64,000 nucleotides of DNA from Mesodorylaimus sp. YZB2_4 (Eukaryota; Nematoda; Enoplea; Dorylaimida; Dorylaimidae): assembly GCA_030248295.1 (NCBI GenBank), contig JASANH010001438.1:124001-188000 (forward strand), written 5' to 3'. The translations under genes were made by a program, and so were the position numbers. Positions 11,616-32,289 of the stretch are shown piece by piece (position 1 is the stretch's first letter; the number at the start of each line of letters is the position of its first letter). The notes beneath the pieces are model-generated. The model was not told where the DNA came from. It worked only from the letters and a program-made list of their open reading frames with translations, and ran no database searches.

Positions 11616-13516
11616 CACGTTTGGCCTCAAATCTGCTGCTGAGCTCACATTGAGTCTCCGACTAACAAGCTTTAACGCCTGACTCTGTCCGAATCGCCAA
11701 GTTCACATCGACTAGTCAGCATCTGGGTCTATTTCAATTTTATCAATTTCAGGCAAGGCCTCTACTCACCCACGACTACCATTTGAAATATCACTCAATC
11801 AAAAGACTCCAAAAAGACCCCATCTGATTCCTTTTATGTACGACTCCTCATTTACAGAGGACATACCTAGATGGCAAAGCACCTAGCGATGCCTTCGGTC
11901 TGAACTAAAAGTGTTACGATCTGACCCCAGTAGGTTTGGGCACCAACGAAAACATTCGCGCATTCCGTTTGCTGTTCCCCACTTCCTCCCCCAGGAACAC
12001 ATTTCAGGGGAGATATTCACATTGTCACCGAGCCCACTAAATGAATACTGTGCAGTCAAGTGCGCCCTGTATAATCACACATATATATATGGAAAATGCA
12101 CGGGCTGACAGTCAGTTCACGGTAGTGTTCCAATGACCTGGGTTTTTCACTATTTGACCCGACCCTGACCTTTACCTTGACCGAGCCAAAAAAACTTTCT
12201 GACCTGACTGTTGACCTGCGAGGAATTGTAAATTTTCTGGCTCTGACTTTGACAGTGATCGGACAAAAAATTTTGCTTAACCGGCACCAGCAACAAAGCT
12301 TCTCTGTGTTTGCAATTTTATCAAGAAATTTCACTACAGCTGACAATTTTCTGGCACTACGTGAAATTTCACGGGCAGTCCAAGAAACTGAATTTTTATC
12401 AAGCTCAAACAGATACGCAAAGCTGTTTTCACGGCTTTGGGAAAACTAGAGAAGCTGACACCCATTGAAAATCGAAGATAAATCTCATTCGTTATACGTC
12501 AATTCCTGCTCAAACTGCCTGCTGCATGATCGATTTCTTTTCGCCGTAATCCGAGAAAAGGCGCCTTACCAGGCTGGAATTGGCTGGCACAGCCAGAATA
12601 CGTTGCTCCACTCCAATGACGCCAAGTTTGGATATGAACGAATGGGAGGAGATAGGGATGGCTAGGACACGGATGGATGGCATTCGCAAGCACACACTAG
12701 GCTGGCACACAGTAGTCTATGCAGCTGGGCTGGTAGGTTACTGGTAGGTTAATGGGATTCAACGGGTAAAAAGGGACGACAGAATTTTAGTTCAGCTGAA
12801 AAAGAACCATTTTTACGGCTCGAGAGAGCTAACGCAAAATGCCACAATCTCAAGACGCCCAAAAAGTTGCTCTAGAAAGATCAGCTCAAAATTGCCATAG
12901 TTCAAGGGAAATTGCCCTGCGCCTGACAGCGCTGCTGGGAAATAAAGACACCAGGGAGTGTCTTGAGACATGGTCGAGGTCGCCCTAAACTTACTGTATG
13001 ACTGCCTGGTGTCCTTGGGTGGGACACCAAGCTGATAGTGAGTGATTTAGGACTGTCCTAGAATTTAGGACATGCCTTGGGATTCAGAACTGTAAAACTG
13101 CCCCCCAGATCCCTACTCAGGAAGGCAGGAGCTTGAAATGTTTTCACCAACATTTCACTAAATTTACTTTCTTTCGCTGTCAGAATACTCTGAGCGGGTG
13201 CAAGAAATTCTGACCTGGCCCAGATCTTGACCGACCCTTCAAAAAATTTTCCATTCCATTCCCAAATGTTCGCCTACAGTATTTGCTGTGCCTGCACAAT
13301 TCGCAATTTGTCAACCATAATTTATGAAGTCACAATCAGTCCAGAAACTCTGTATCATATTAAATTCTTTACAAAGAGGAAAGGAGGCTTCAACAATACA
13401 TGGGCCAAAAAATTATCATAACACCCTAAAACAGAAAAAGAACAAAGCGGAAACAACCTTTAATTTAATTTCTGATATTCCATCATCAAAGTAACTTTGA
13501 ATCTTGTCGCTATCAT
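11616..13516. other. Intergenic with degenerate GACC-rich repeats
   Basis: Around 12138-12225 and again at 13207-13240 there are clustered degenerate tgacctg/gaccctgac words that look like eroded low-complexity repeats. Short frames here are not supported by splice sites or family similarity. Confidence 0.4.
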
Positions 13517-18290
<4,774 letters not shown>

Positions 18291-18465
18291 CGGTCTGACC
18301 AAGAAATTTATGTGATAATAAGCGGACTAGGCCAAATTCAGCGTGATAATAAGCGAACTCAAAATACACACAAAGTATAGGGGAAAAATTCGGGGCCTTG
18401 AAAACCTGTGACAATAACCGGACTGTGACATTATTCGGTGTGACTATAAGTGGACTCGACCGTAG
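18291..18465. mobile_element. Degenerate 17-base repeats, likely end of a pogo/Tigger-like element
   Basis: Four imperfect direct copies of a word of the form GTGAtaATAAGcGGACT occur at about 18313, 18342, 18409 and 18440, with a fifth partial version (ttatccggtct) near 18287. Repeated words of the type CGCTTATtATcAC are typical of the terminal regions of pogo/Tigger-type DNA transposons. Only this one end is visible and no transposase was found. Confidence 0.45.
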
Positions 18466-19312
18466 CTGGTGCTACGCCATCTTTAAGTGAACTTACTATG
18501 AGAATATTTGTCACTATGTCCATGACATCGGCACTAAAGCTTCATATAAAAAGCTGGAGATATTCTTGGGCTCTGAAATCCTTTTTCAAAACTAGAATGC
18601 GAAAAAGCTACGTCAACAACGCATGAATGCTGATCTGAACCCGCAGTGAGAAGGAAATGAGCGACATACCGGAAGCAGGTCGCCTGTTTACCAATTGACC
18701 ATTTTTTTGTATCATATATATTTAAAGTACTAAAACCGCCAGCTTCAAATTTGATCAATTTATCGAATTTTTATCGTTTGTGACCTTGATAAACCAAACA
18801 ATATAAGCGAATAGAAATAAATTAGGCAGCAATCTAGGAGCTGCTATCTCCTGTTTGATCTCACCCTCTCACAGTCAGCTTATCTGCAATCTACACGCAT
18901 CCTCCTTAGTCGAATACCACTGAACAAAGCGTAATTCTCAAAACAAAAAAACATTCGCACACTAGCTCCCGCATTAAGTGAAGACACAGTTCTCCTGTTA
19001 CGATCAGTACCTTCTCAACAAACAAAACTTGACCATTTTCACAACAAAGACAATAATAGGCAGAGACCACAGCAGTTTTATTTTTTCCATTTTATTTTAT
19101 TAGATTTTTTATAATTTTTGGGTTTTTCAATTTTGTCTTTTTTGATAATTTTTTTCCAATTTTCATTGTTTCGTTTTTTTCATTTTTTTTCGTTTTTTTT
19201 AACTTTTCCGTTTTTTTTTAATTTTCCAATTTTTTCTCTCCCCACTGCACACCTATATTTTACTCATACAACGGTAGAACCCTACAGAAAGACGACTTCA
19301 CAAAAGCTCCTT
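18466..19312. other. Intergenic, T-rich tract
   Basis: Contains a long T-rich low-complexity tract at about 19080-19240. No gene recognised. Confidence 0.45.
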
Positions 19313-19990
19313 TTACTCACTATGCGGTAAGATGTACCTCGCTCTTTCTGTCAAAACTTTCAGCCTTCTGAGCGATGATTTCCACAGGTCAACTATCTCA
19401 TTCTCCTCCTCGTAGTCCCCCCTCGCAAACCATATGCACCTCTGTGCTGATTGCACAACTAAGTTTGCAATTGAGGTGGCAAACTTGTTGGACGAACCTA
19501 CTATCCCGAAAACCATGTTTTCATGGTTTGCACCTTCATTGACCGCTACCTGTGCAAAATCGAGACGACCGCAAGGTGAACAGAGTCTTCGTCGACGGAC
19601 AGAGTGACTAATCGTAAGTTTAGTGACAAATATAACCAAACACAAATTCGTTGTCTGTGGTTTTCATCTCCCGCTTGTTGATGGAAGTGTCAGGGGCTAT
19701 TTCAGAGAATGGATGAAAAGTACAAAACCCATGCTCTCAAGTCCGATCAGATAGTGGATTGACTGAAAGAACTGTGTTATGGCGGGATCGTGTTCTACCC
19801 CTCATTCCCCTCGACCCGAAGACAAAAGAGGCAAATTCGGGTAGGTCAAAACTGGAGTTAGATGGCGGATCGTTGGGCACGAAACCCATCGCAGCTGATT
19901 GACGAATAGAACAGAGAATGTAAGAAGATAGAGGCATCTTGGGCAGCTTTGCTGCTTATGTTGGGCTGATGTTCCCATCCGATACACTGC
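19313..19990 (-). CDS. Possible coding exons, unrecognised
   Basis: Two minus-strand stretches read as if coding. The upper one (about 19937-19737) contains PLSSYILCSIRQSAAMGFV and stops. The lower (about 19548-19313) follows a plausible acceptor (TTTTGCACAG) and contains VAVNEGANHENMVFGIVG and IVDLWKSSLRRLKVLTERA, then stops. I could not join them convincingly or match them to a family. They may be parts of one small gene or chance frames. Confidence 0.2.
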
Positions 19991-21102
19991 TGATACGAAT
20001 ATTTATGCCATCCTTCTCACAATCTACATTCTGGAAAAGGATTTTAGAGCCCAGGAATGGCTGCTGGTTAAGCTTTTGAATTTTCAGTGCCAATGTCATT
20101 ACATCTTTGCGTGTAAGGACGAATATTCCCATAGTAAGTTCATTACAAGATGACGTACCGGCAGCAAAATCTCTGGCAATGAGTTCAGCCCTGCAGCGTA
20201 TGTGCCTACATGATATGGGGTACGCAATGTGTAAAATACTTATTTCGCAATGCGCGTTACTTCTAACAATGTGTGCACAAGTATGGCAGGATCTGAAAGT
20301 ACTGTGTTACTTGTATTATTTTCCGTGGCCCAGCTTTGTTACCGCGAATAATTACTTAGTTTCTTCCCTCTTTTAGTCCATCATTTGGTCCCCCCGGATT
20401 CATTATATTATAATCCGCCCTCAAATAGTTTTCCTGGGATAGTGTGCGGTATCGATTTAGTGCGACTCTATATATTAGTCGATGGGCATTCTGTTGTAGT
20501 TATGGGTGGAGAATAAAAAACTACTCATTAGAAACTTACGATATGCGTTGATATCCTCTCCGCCTCTCGAATGATTCCCCCACCTCGGCAAAACCTTTTA
20601 TAATAATAGCTTTAGCTTTAGTATGTTGCTTTAGCATGGCCTGTTATTCCGGTATGCGTTGTGTTCTACTCATTTTCTTCAGCAAGAAAAATCCCAGCGT
20701 GACTTTTTGAGAGTTTCACTATCGTCGAGGGGTTATGTTCTGATGATGGCAGTTAAAATTTTCAAGCAGTGACTATCGAAAGGCGCAAACCCAAACCAGG
20801 AATTGACATACACTGTATGCTACTATGGGCATAAATGGTGTGGAGCCAAGTGCAACTGCAAAAATACAACTTTATCCATGTAATTCGACATCTCCTGAGT
20901 ATTCTTCTCGCACCGACTCTAACACAGGGAAGTGATAATAAGTACTCAAAATCGCTGCGTATAGTACAAAATACCAAAAAAGGAAAACTGGGCCTGATTC
21001 CTTATTGGGATTATACGCCGCTGTCATTAGCGATGACATTTGAAGGCGGCATGCTTGTAAACATGAAATACTCACGATCAGATCTTCTAGGCAAGTGCAA
21101 AA
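19991..21102. other. Intergenic, nothing recognised
   Basis: Short chance frames only on both strands. Confidence 0.4.
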
Positions 21103-23242
21103 TTAGACTCCTGTGCCGAGATAAGCAGCTGAAACAGGAGACCCACCAGCGCCGCCACTGCTCGAAGCATGAGCTGTATAACTGCGCGCCTGGTATGTAC
21201 GAGTTGCAGTGACCACTCCGTATTGACCACTCTGCCGTCCAGCCGCCTCGGCTGCAGTGCGCATTTCCTCACTGGAATAGGATATGCTGGGCGAGTGAGA
21301 CGAATGACGATGTTCTCCACTCAAGACCACTGGTGCTCCGAGTCCGCCTCCCTCACTGGGTCCGTCATATTGAGGTGCCGATCCGACTGCGTGGTGCTGT
21401 TGAGCCCTTCCGTTCTGGTCGTATTGATAAGCATCAGTGGTGGAAGACCGGCGTCCGCCGTGGTCACCAATATTGCCACCACCAGCATTGTATGGTGGAG
21501 CTTTACCTTGAGGTCGAAAAGCGATATTTAATGGCTTCGGCTTTCCTCCAGCCTGTTTCTTCAAGTTATAATTATTCTGTCGAGCGTAACCCAGTTCTGG
21601 TGGTTCGCCGATTCCCAGCCATCGACGTACGCAGAAAAAGTAAAAGATGGCTCCGGCAATTCCAAGTGCCAAAAGAGCTCCGATAATGCTGCCCAAAACG
21701 ACACCTATGTTATAACCGTCAGACGGAGTCAGGCGGCATAAGACCACTTGGAACGTCAAGGTCGAGAAGAAGAGACGAATTAATGCCCAATGCATGCTTG
21801 GTCACTGCCCACTGACGTCGAGTAATTCCAGAATTTTTTCTAAAAGGTAAAGTCAATGGGCGATAAGAGTCAAGTTCTTTTAAGTCACATTTGATGGCCC
21901 AAGACTCACTGATGTCTCCCTCCCATCCCTTAAAAAAAACAGCGGGTCTGAATAAAGTCATCACTGCCAGGTACTCGGGATCAGCATGGCAATGGACGTT
22001 CTCTTGGATAAAGAGGCCGTACCCCCCCCCCCCCCCCACAGCAGTGCGCACTCATAGACAAGTCAGACAACGTTGGACTTGCTTCACATGCCCCAAAAGA
22101 CAACACAGTTTTGGTCCAGCTATAATAGTTACGCAAGTGTCTTTGACAAACGCCCCCCCCCCCCACCCTACCAGATGGTTCTCTTTTTTGGACAAAAGAC
22201 CAGATCGGACCATTTGAATCGAGTCCAATCTAAACACAAATAGAGATCCACTTTTTCGCACTAACGTCAATAAAAATGTGAATAAGGACTCTTAATTATC
22301 GTAACTCAGCACTTTTTCCAAACTTCACCGCCGTCAAGCGCTAAATCTCGACATATTTTTCCAATTGTAAACCGTTCACGATTGCACTTCGAAAAAGAGA
22401 AGGGATTCGTAACGGGGATGGCAGTCAGTACATCATGTTCGCATAACGCGTCCAAGGGGACCCCACTACACTGGCTGCTATGTATATGAACTTCGTTGAA
22501 CTGCTGCCCCGATGACAAACAACTCCCTTCCACAACACGCAAACACAGTCCAACACACACGAAACCAGGAGGCTCGATTCGGCGAGGTGTCGACGACATA
22601 CCTGGCCAAGGGAGGCAAGAACGGCTGCCTAACGTCTCCCTGACGACCGAACCGAAGCGGCGACGGAGGACGATTCGTGCAGAAAGTGCCTTTGAATCGG
22701 ATTATTACTTCTCAAATAGACGCCGCCAGAAATGAAAGTTCGAAACTTTCGCCCTCCGCTCCCCGCCAATGCCATGCGGTCAGTCAAGAAAAGGCATACC
22801 TTCGCTGACAGTCAAAAATTTTGGAAGAGTTGGCCCGAGTCGCTTCAGTGTAATACAAGGAGGACGCGTTGTATACACTGTTTACGCTATGAACATCCAG
22901 TTTGCCCATAGTGGGATTCGGAACCTGCGTCCGCGCCTTATATGGGTCGCGCGTATTTGCTACCGAGTAATGCACTGATCAATGATCGACCAGCCCACGC
23001 CTACCACAAACAAAGCACAATACAGTGGCCGTGAGAGAATACGGGCAAATGAAAAATAGTACTCTGATGAATAGAAATACAAGAGAGGCATCAGTGGGCA
23101 AGAAGTTAGAGAAATTGCATATGACCTTCAGTGAGTGACCTTGGAAAACAAGTTGGCAAATAGCGATCGTATTACCATCCCGCCTTATCCATGCCAGAAT
23201 CAAGAGAAGGAGGATAGAAAATAGAAAACAGTTTACTCCCAT
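21103..23242 (-). CDS. Probable single-pass membrane protein, partly resolved
   Basis: The 3' part is clear. An exon from about 21732 to 21103 encodes a 23-residue membrane segment (VVLGSIIGALLALGIAGAIFY) followed by CVRRW and a long Gly/Ser/Tyr/Pro-rich cytosolic tail with several PPxY-like and tyrosine motifs (GEPPELGY, KAPPYN). An upstream extracellular exon (to about 21776) joins it through a 43-base intron in matching phase (DVPS|VVLGS); it contains HCHADPEYLAVMTLF and WEGDISESW. Likely further 5' exons on the same strand are 22599-22306 (Cys-rich, SSQCSGVPLDALCEH...FSKCNRERF), about 22915-22790 (two N-glycosylation motifs) and 23242-about 23170, which opens with a classical signal peptide (MGVNCFLFSILLLLILAW). 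I could not resolve all junctions. The layout suggests a Cys-rich type I receptor or adaptor. I do not recognise the family. Poly-C runs at 22021-22037 and 22151-22163 lie in its introns. Confidence 0.4.
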
Positions 23243-24671
23243 TGTGAGAATGTGACTAACACTCCCAAAAAACTGCCATCAAATTACATTTTGACTGATG
23301 TTGAAGATGAACGGCCATGGTCGTAATGATATTTGGGGGCAGGACCAAGCCAACACAGCACCTGCCCTCTCAGTGGGAAAGCACCGCATGATCGCTACTA
23401 AATCTGGAACGTACCAAAGTACTCATGCCTGCGAGAAATATTTTACGCTCTAACCCAATTCAGGCAGGATTTTGTTTTTTGGCCTCCGCACCGATTGGCA
23501 CCCTTGTTTATACGCTCAGGGGTCTAGGCTGTTTGGAACCGTGCAGAATGCCCCCCTCTGGTTCATCTATAATCATCCATAATCATGCTATAGAAAACTG
23601 ACTTACAACCTGGCTCGAGTCCATGATCCAGGAGCGTGATCCAGGACATCCGTGATCCAGACCCTGGATGTCTGGCTTTTCAGCAATAAATAAATAATAA
23701 ACATGGAAACTTGCCTCCGGAAGAGGACCGAAGACCTGGTTCTTCGAGCAGCCATTGTGCGTGCCCTGGTATAATGTGAGTGCAGTATACGGCTGCTCAG
23801 GGCAGTCTCCTACTTAGTATTTGAAGGGTCCAATAGGGCCATCGCAAAGCTCAGGTAAAGAGTAACTTGGTGATCCAAGTGATGTTGGCTGTTTTTTAGT
23901 GAACTCGATCTGCATCGACATTTGAGCAATTGTGTAGAAAAACTCACGATAAGATAAAACTTCATTGGTTGACACCCAATTTTACAGAGCTCGAAGTGGA
24001 CCAAAACTTCTATCAGCCCTGAGCCTAAAGATGTTCATGGTAAATCGTTCGATCTCGACAAAGAGCAGGGCAAAACACAGTCTCACGGTCATGAAATCAT
24101 GAGACAAATTATTATACAGTGAAACAAACTGAGTTTCATGAAATTTGCATCGAACAATTCGGATCACTTGCGTGTTACTGCTGATCGAGAGACCGTCTAG
24201 TCGACCTGTGCACCCACTTTTGATTCAGCCCGACGTCAGGAGGGAGGATACACTTACAATTGCCAAGCAATGCAATCAATCTGCGACACCCTGAAACAGT
24301 GCACTACGTGGCATGAAAGAATATCGATTCAATAGGCCACAGAACTGAGAATAGCAACCAGCAGAACGAAAAAGTAGAAAATTAGTCACCTGGAAGTCAG
24401 CTCGGGCAATCTATCGACCTGATTATACATGAGGAATTCGCCAAATGCCCTCAATCTATAGATCTCTTTGCATTGAACCATTCCTATATATAGCTGTCGA
24501 TGACAGCGAGTAAGCTTTCTGTGTCTATTGGGTCTGTTTTTCCGTTTCTTGCCTTTAATAAACATTGTTTACTGAACTGTGGATACAATCGCCCTAAACA
24601 TGGGGTTATACGACCGACGATCACACCAACACATGCCACATGCACGCATCACATGTCAGCCAATCGTCATT
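23243..24671. other. Intergenic, possible minus-strand fragments
   Basis: A minus-strand frame at 24167-23982 is hydrophobic (FMTVRLCFALLFVEIERF) and could be an exon of a membrane protein, but I found no partner exons. Otherwise nothing recognised. Confidence 0.3.
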
Positions 24672-26506
24672 CTACAGGTCACCATCATGATCACTTGACT
24701 GCAACATTTCGATTTCGTTTTTCAATATTTTGCTTACCCGGAGCATACATTCTTCGCATTCCGAATACCCTACGTACCTCCAAACCAGCGCACTCAGCAG
24801 ACACAGTTCATACGCGCGTTTTCGCTTGGCTGTTTCGTTACCCTCTTGCCATTTCAGGTATACACCGGCCAGGTTGTCGAAAAAGGTGGCCATACAAATG
24901 TAAGAGGGTTCCGAATAGTGCATGTATGATTTGAGCATCTTCTCTCCCGCTTCCAAGACCGGTTTCAGCAAATCATTCGACAATTCTCCCAATGCGTCTT
25001 TCACTTGAAAATACTTGGCTAATTCGCATCGCATCACTTGCTCGTTCAACTGCCCGTACCGTAGATTGTAAACTGGGTGCCAATAACGATCGGCCTTGGC
25101 CAAGTGATCCAAACGAGCATAGTCGCCCTAAACAAACCGCAATGCCAAAACAACGAAGTATAAATGGATCAAGCACCATTTCATAGATTTCAAACAGCAA
25201 AAAATCTAAACTTTTGAGAGAGAACATCTCACCCCCCTCACAGAAAGGCCGCAGCTGTAACCAGATAAATTTCCAAGGCACCCCGCAGCGTTGCCCAGAG
25301 TTTGCAAATTTTACTGTCTTACGTCGGCATCCAGTTGGCGCAGATCGCGCTGGACATCCGCGCCATTCAGTATGTTGCTCAAGTCGATTTTAACTCGACA
25401 TTTGCAAAGCTTCTTCAGCCACATTTTCGAATTCCACAGCTTCTTTCGCCATACGTAAGGTTGAGCACATTGAGGGCACTCCACGGACGAAGCATGAGTT
25501 TCAAACTTGACGGCTTTTTTGTCACAACATATTTCGCATCGACAACGGAAGAAGTACCTGTCTTTCAACGATTGCTGACGATGCTTGGTCAGGGACACGG
25601 TTGAGACATCAGCAGGAAAACCATAATTGAATGTCAACGACTCGAATTCCTTCTTCGTCATTGATTCCTGGCATGCTAGGTCTGGCGGCCCCCGTTGTAG
25701 CTGCCCAACGTCCCATTTTGATTCATGATCGTAATTCTGCAGTTTCTTAACGACCAATCTGCGTCCATAGAAGGAAAAGAGCATCGATGGGCGGCAACTG
25801 TGGTTGAAACGGGAAGCGTTCAAGTAGACGCCAAATCCCAAATATTCAAACTGACCGATCGCATTATCTGACATTGAAGCGATGCAGAAGCCATTTATCT
25901 CGTATACGTTATGGACATGGAACACGTCTTTAGGGGTCACGTTTGCTAGCGGAGTGGTTTTGAAGAACTTGATAAAAACTTCCCATATCGCCTCCTTTTT
26001 ATTCCACTCTCGCTTTTTTTCTCGATCATGGGATATCAAATCATCGAAACGCCGATTCTATAGCAGAATCATCGCTATTTAGAGTAATTTAACCAAACAA
26101 TGAGAGGATTTCGATTCGATCGTTCATCGCTTACCTTGACTAAATGTTCTGGAAAATTTTCAGATAAGACGACTTCGCCATTGTCCACACGTCGCCGAGA
26201 TATCATGCGGCCAAGAAGTCTCACTATCATGATCATTGGCATGCATGTCCCTTCTTCTTGCTTTTGCCTTCGATAAGCCATGCATTCATTGGCATGCCAC
26301 AGTCGATCAGCTTGCATGCACGACTCGCTGCAATAGACCGCCGCACTGCATCCTTGATCGCAATGCACTGAATCAGTTAAAGCGAAGCAGTTCGAACATC
26401 GGTCGAGCACATAGTGCGACTGCAGGGCGGCCGCGTAAGGCAACTCGCTGAACAGGTACATGGCCATTCTTGAATCAATGCACAACCAGCTGCCAGCTTG
26501 CAACAC
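24672..26506 (-). CDS. SMYD-like SET and MYND domain protein, 3 exons seen
   Basis: Predicted lysine methyltransferase-like protein. Exons 26506-26135, 26057-25323 and 25127-24672 join in phase 0 with good sites and give up to 520 residues. A MYND zinc finger follows the first 45 residues (CSNCF...HCDQGCSAAVYCSESC...HANEC). The SET core contains the NHSC motif (RFNHSCRPSM) that is part of the AdoMet site, then a YGFPAD stretch and the post-SET cysteines (FFRCRCEICC, later CPQC). The third exon holds the C-terminal helical TPR-like domain. The SET N-terminal GxG strand normally lies before the MYND finger; it is not seen here, so one more upstream exon is likely and the true start is uncertain (ATGs at 26470 and 26464 are alternatives). 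The family acts on histones or cytosolic proteins; substrate not predictable. Subfamily (SMYD4/5 or arthropod-type SmydA) not settled. Confidence 0.85.
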
Positions 26507-27594
26507 ACCTAGTCTGTCTCCCGCTACAGTAGCGTCAAGCGAAGCAGTGTAAAATCAGTGTAATTACCATTTCTTAATCTTGTCCTTTTGCGATCACAGT
26601 GGGCCTCCAAGAAAATGATTCCTTACGGGCGACGGTGACTCGCTAGAATCCGCGTAGACATGTTCCGCTAGATTTTCTGATTTTGAGGAACCAAGCCCAG
26701 TCGTGCCCGATTTTCAGCTCTACCAAGCAAACACTGATGTACTTTTCATGGCTACACGGAGTCCGAAGCCTGCCATGTCATTGGCCGTCCGCTTATTTTG
26801 ACTTGTCCGGGCCAGGGGCCACAGTAGAACCAGAACCCTACAATACTGTTTTGATAAGCGATAAGCCTTTCTCAGCTTGGTATCAACAACTCTAACGTTA
26901 ACATAATCAGAAGTTTGTTGTGGTCTGTGTCTACAAAGCATGTCGATGATCTTGCCGGCAACCACCGAGATAAGTATAGCCGGATGGGAAAGGCTTACTA
27001 TACACTGTGCATTTGTCGGAATGTCCATCTGAAGACTATGGCTGTTTGAAGAGCTGCTTAACCAAGGCAATATAGATTCTCCCAAATTTTATGAAAACGG
27101 CAAAATGGCAAAACTCATGTGCCGAACTGTCATTGCTGCCATCTCTCCAAGCATGTACATATTGTAGTAGACGAATAGTGTGACCAGTTTGTGCCTACAG
27201 TACTTACCTACTCTATCACCCACGAATGCCAGCAGAGGCAAGCTGTGGGTAATCAGCAGGTTGCGAGGTCAATAATGCATAGGGTCTAGCTTGATAGTGT
27301 TCTATGATAATGATGCCTTCTTAGGCATTCATTGCCACCAGGGGTTGGTCACGGACGACCTTGTTCTGTGTCACGTGGTTGTTCCCTGTTCTAGTTGCAC
27401 TGACAACATGCTATCGGTATCCTTGTCAGTCTAACTTGTGTTGGTTTCTGGTGCTGTCGAATGAAGACTAACTTCGCGTCACACTGCGTCTTACATACAG
27501 TATGGCTGCGGAATTTTCAGCAGTACGCGTCATTCTCATCATTTCGTACATATTTTCAAGATACAGTACATATTCCTTCGGACTCCAGTGTAAT
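26507..27594. other. Intergenic, 5' side of the SMYD gene
   Basis: No gene recognised. A missing first exon of the SMYD gene may lie here; I did not find a convincing one. Confidence 0.4.
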
Positions 27595-27706
27595 AGGCGG
27601 AATAGCCCTACATTGGAGAAGATACCGCGGGGAGCGGATGGACTCAAAAACCCTCCAGGCGAGGCTGAAACCCGTCGGGTTGATGTCTCAGGCACCTACG
27701 ACTAGG
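27595..27706. repeat. Dispersed repeat, family 2, copy B
   Basis: The block ccctacattggagaag plus ataccgcggggagcggatgg and gactcaaa matches 33119-33165 with few changes. The following 54 bases (27653-27706) are the reverse complement of 33181-33234, so the internal segment is flipped relative to the 33-kb copy. Confidence 0.75.
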
Positions 27707-29342
27707 TGATAACGTTTTGGAGGGCGAACAGTGCGTAGGCAATCCTGCAGTCCTGGTCCTCTGGTTCGAGTTGGTGCCATTACTGTCGCTTATCCACTAT
27801 CCACTGTCCGAACTGGAGGTCTATGGTGGCGCTTGTGGATATGGTGCAGTTGCTGGTCTGCTGCCATCGGGGATCCAGACTCCTCAGTTAGTCGGATGTT
27901 GGCGTAAACACTGGAGGCCGCTTGATAGAAGTTGTTCGGATACGCTTGCCCAGATAATATTCAGGTCCTGTTAGCATTCGCATGAAGCTCATAGCTAGAG
28001 AGCCGCCATGATACGACGTCGTTCATTTTCCAAACATGTCACGAAACTTTCAAAGTCCGCGTATGGCAGAGCATCTGTTTTTTCAAGTTTCTTTGAGAAA
28101 AGAGCACTAGTGTAGACAGTCCGCACTAGGCTCCGATGGACTAGGAACTGATTGTAAGACGCGCAAAATTGTGCACGAGCCGTGTGTGATTAAGGCTGGC
28201 CAAAGAGAAAATGTAGTCAGAAAACAGTGCGAAGTGTTTTGATCAATCCGATAAAGTTTTGCACTAAAGGTGAGAAAAGTCGAGACAAAACATAATAAAG
28301 CAGACAATGAGCCCCAAATTTTGTAATTCTGGGCTGAGGCAATGGTCATATCGAGGACTGATGACGAGATCGGATTCTGTGGTGCCTTGTGACCACGTAC
28401 ACGGTTGTGTGAAAAAATGCGTCGCTGAAGTCGATGGCGCGGTATCAGTTATAGGTGGGTGTGAAAGTGGGCTAAAATGTGTCGAGTACTTCATTCTAAA
28501 TAAGTTCAACTACATTGGCGCCAGCACCGCTCTCCAAGCCGTCCCCAGAGTCATAGCTGTCGTGAAGAACGAATGTACAATTTAGGCTCATTAACTCAGA
28601 TCGATTTGCTAGGTTCTGCCGCTTTACCTGTCAGAGATTTACCAAGAATACCAATGTTGATGTACTAATTATCCTTCAAACTTTAACATGAGCTTTCCCC
28701 TTTTGTACCAGCCATACTGTACCAAAAGTGGGCGCGCAGCTAGTAAGCCCTTGGATGCATCGCTAGTTTATGTTGCTTGCTGTATCTGACGGTTGATCCT
28801 GCGGATGATTACTTGTCAAACATCCTGCGGGCGAGACAAGGTATCACGAGAGGCTCTATCTTTGTCAAATAAGGCATGTGGTTTGTCGTTATTATCCTGA
28901 GTATACAGACATGCTGTATGTCGAGATGTCATGTCGTATCAGGAACACCGCTTTCCTCAGGACTGTGACTTTTTAGAAGGCACTCGAATTAACGGTCGCA
29001 CCAGAGTCTAGGCTCCGGCCCACAGGGTTGAATCTTTATCTCTCATTTTAAATTTTCTATGAATAAAGATTGACTTGACAAGAAGATTTCTTTAATAAAC
29101 ACGAAACTGGGCGATGCTGATATGCTTATTCGGATGGACAAAACCAAATTCAAACTTTTTTATGCGTGTTTTTTACGCAACCAAGCGTCGTTTAGTGAAG
29201 GACACCAGTTGAAACGTTCAAGCGTCGGCCATGGCCATGACTGATCATGTTTAATCGCCATAGCCTGCATAGGATGTCGTCATGTTGCAGCGCGACGAGT
29301 CGTTTGTTTTGCGCGGAGATTGCCTCCCTCCGCCTTCTCGCA
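27707..29342. other. Intergenic, upstream of the BiP-like gene
   Basis: Only short chance frames. No gene recognised. Confidence 0.45.
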
Positions 29343-29352
29343 GTCACGTGAC
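29343..29352. promoter_or_regulatory. Palindromic GTCACGTGAC site upstream of the BiP-like gene
   Basis: A perfect 10-base palindrome with a CACGTG core lies 174 bases before the ATG of the ER Hsp70. Such cores bind bHLH-ZIP factors, and TGACGTG-like variants bind bZIP stress factors. No canonical ER stress element (CCAAT-N9-CCACG) was found nearby, so its role in the unfolded protein response is only a guess. Confidence 0.25.
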
Positions 29353-29525
29353 CCCAGCAGACGCAGACGCGTCGACGGTGCTTGTGCGCGACAGTGTAAA
29401 GCCAATCATTTCAACGGTGTTTTACGACGAGAGTGGTTGTTGAATACCATTTCTCAACCTTTGATTCATAAAAACTTGGATATCAAATTTTATTTGAAAA
29501 AGTCTAATTGAATATTTGATCGAAA

Positions 29526-32289
<2,764 letters not shown>

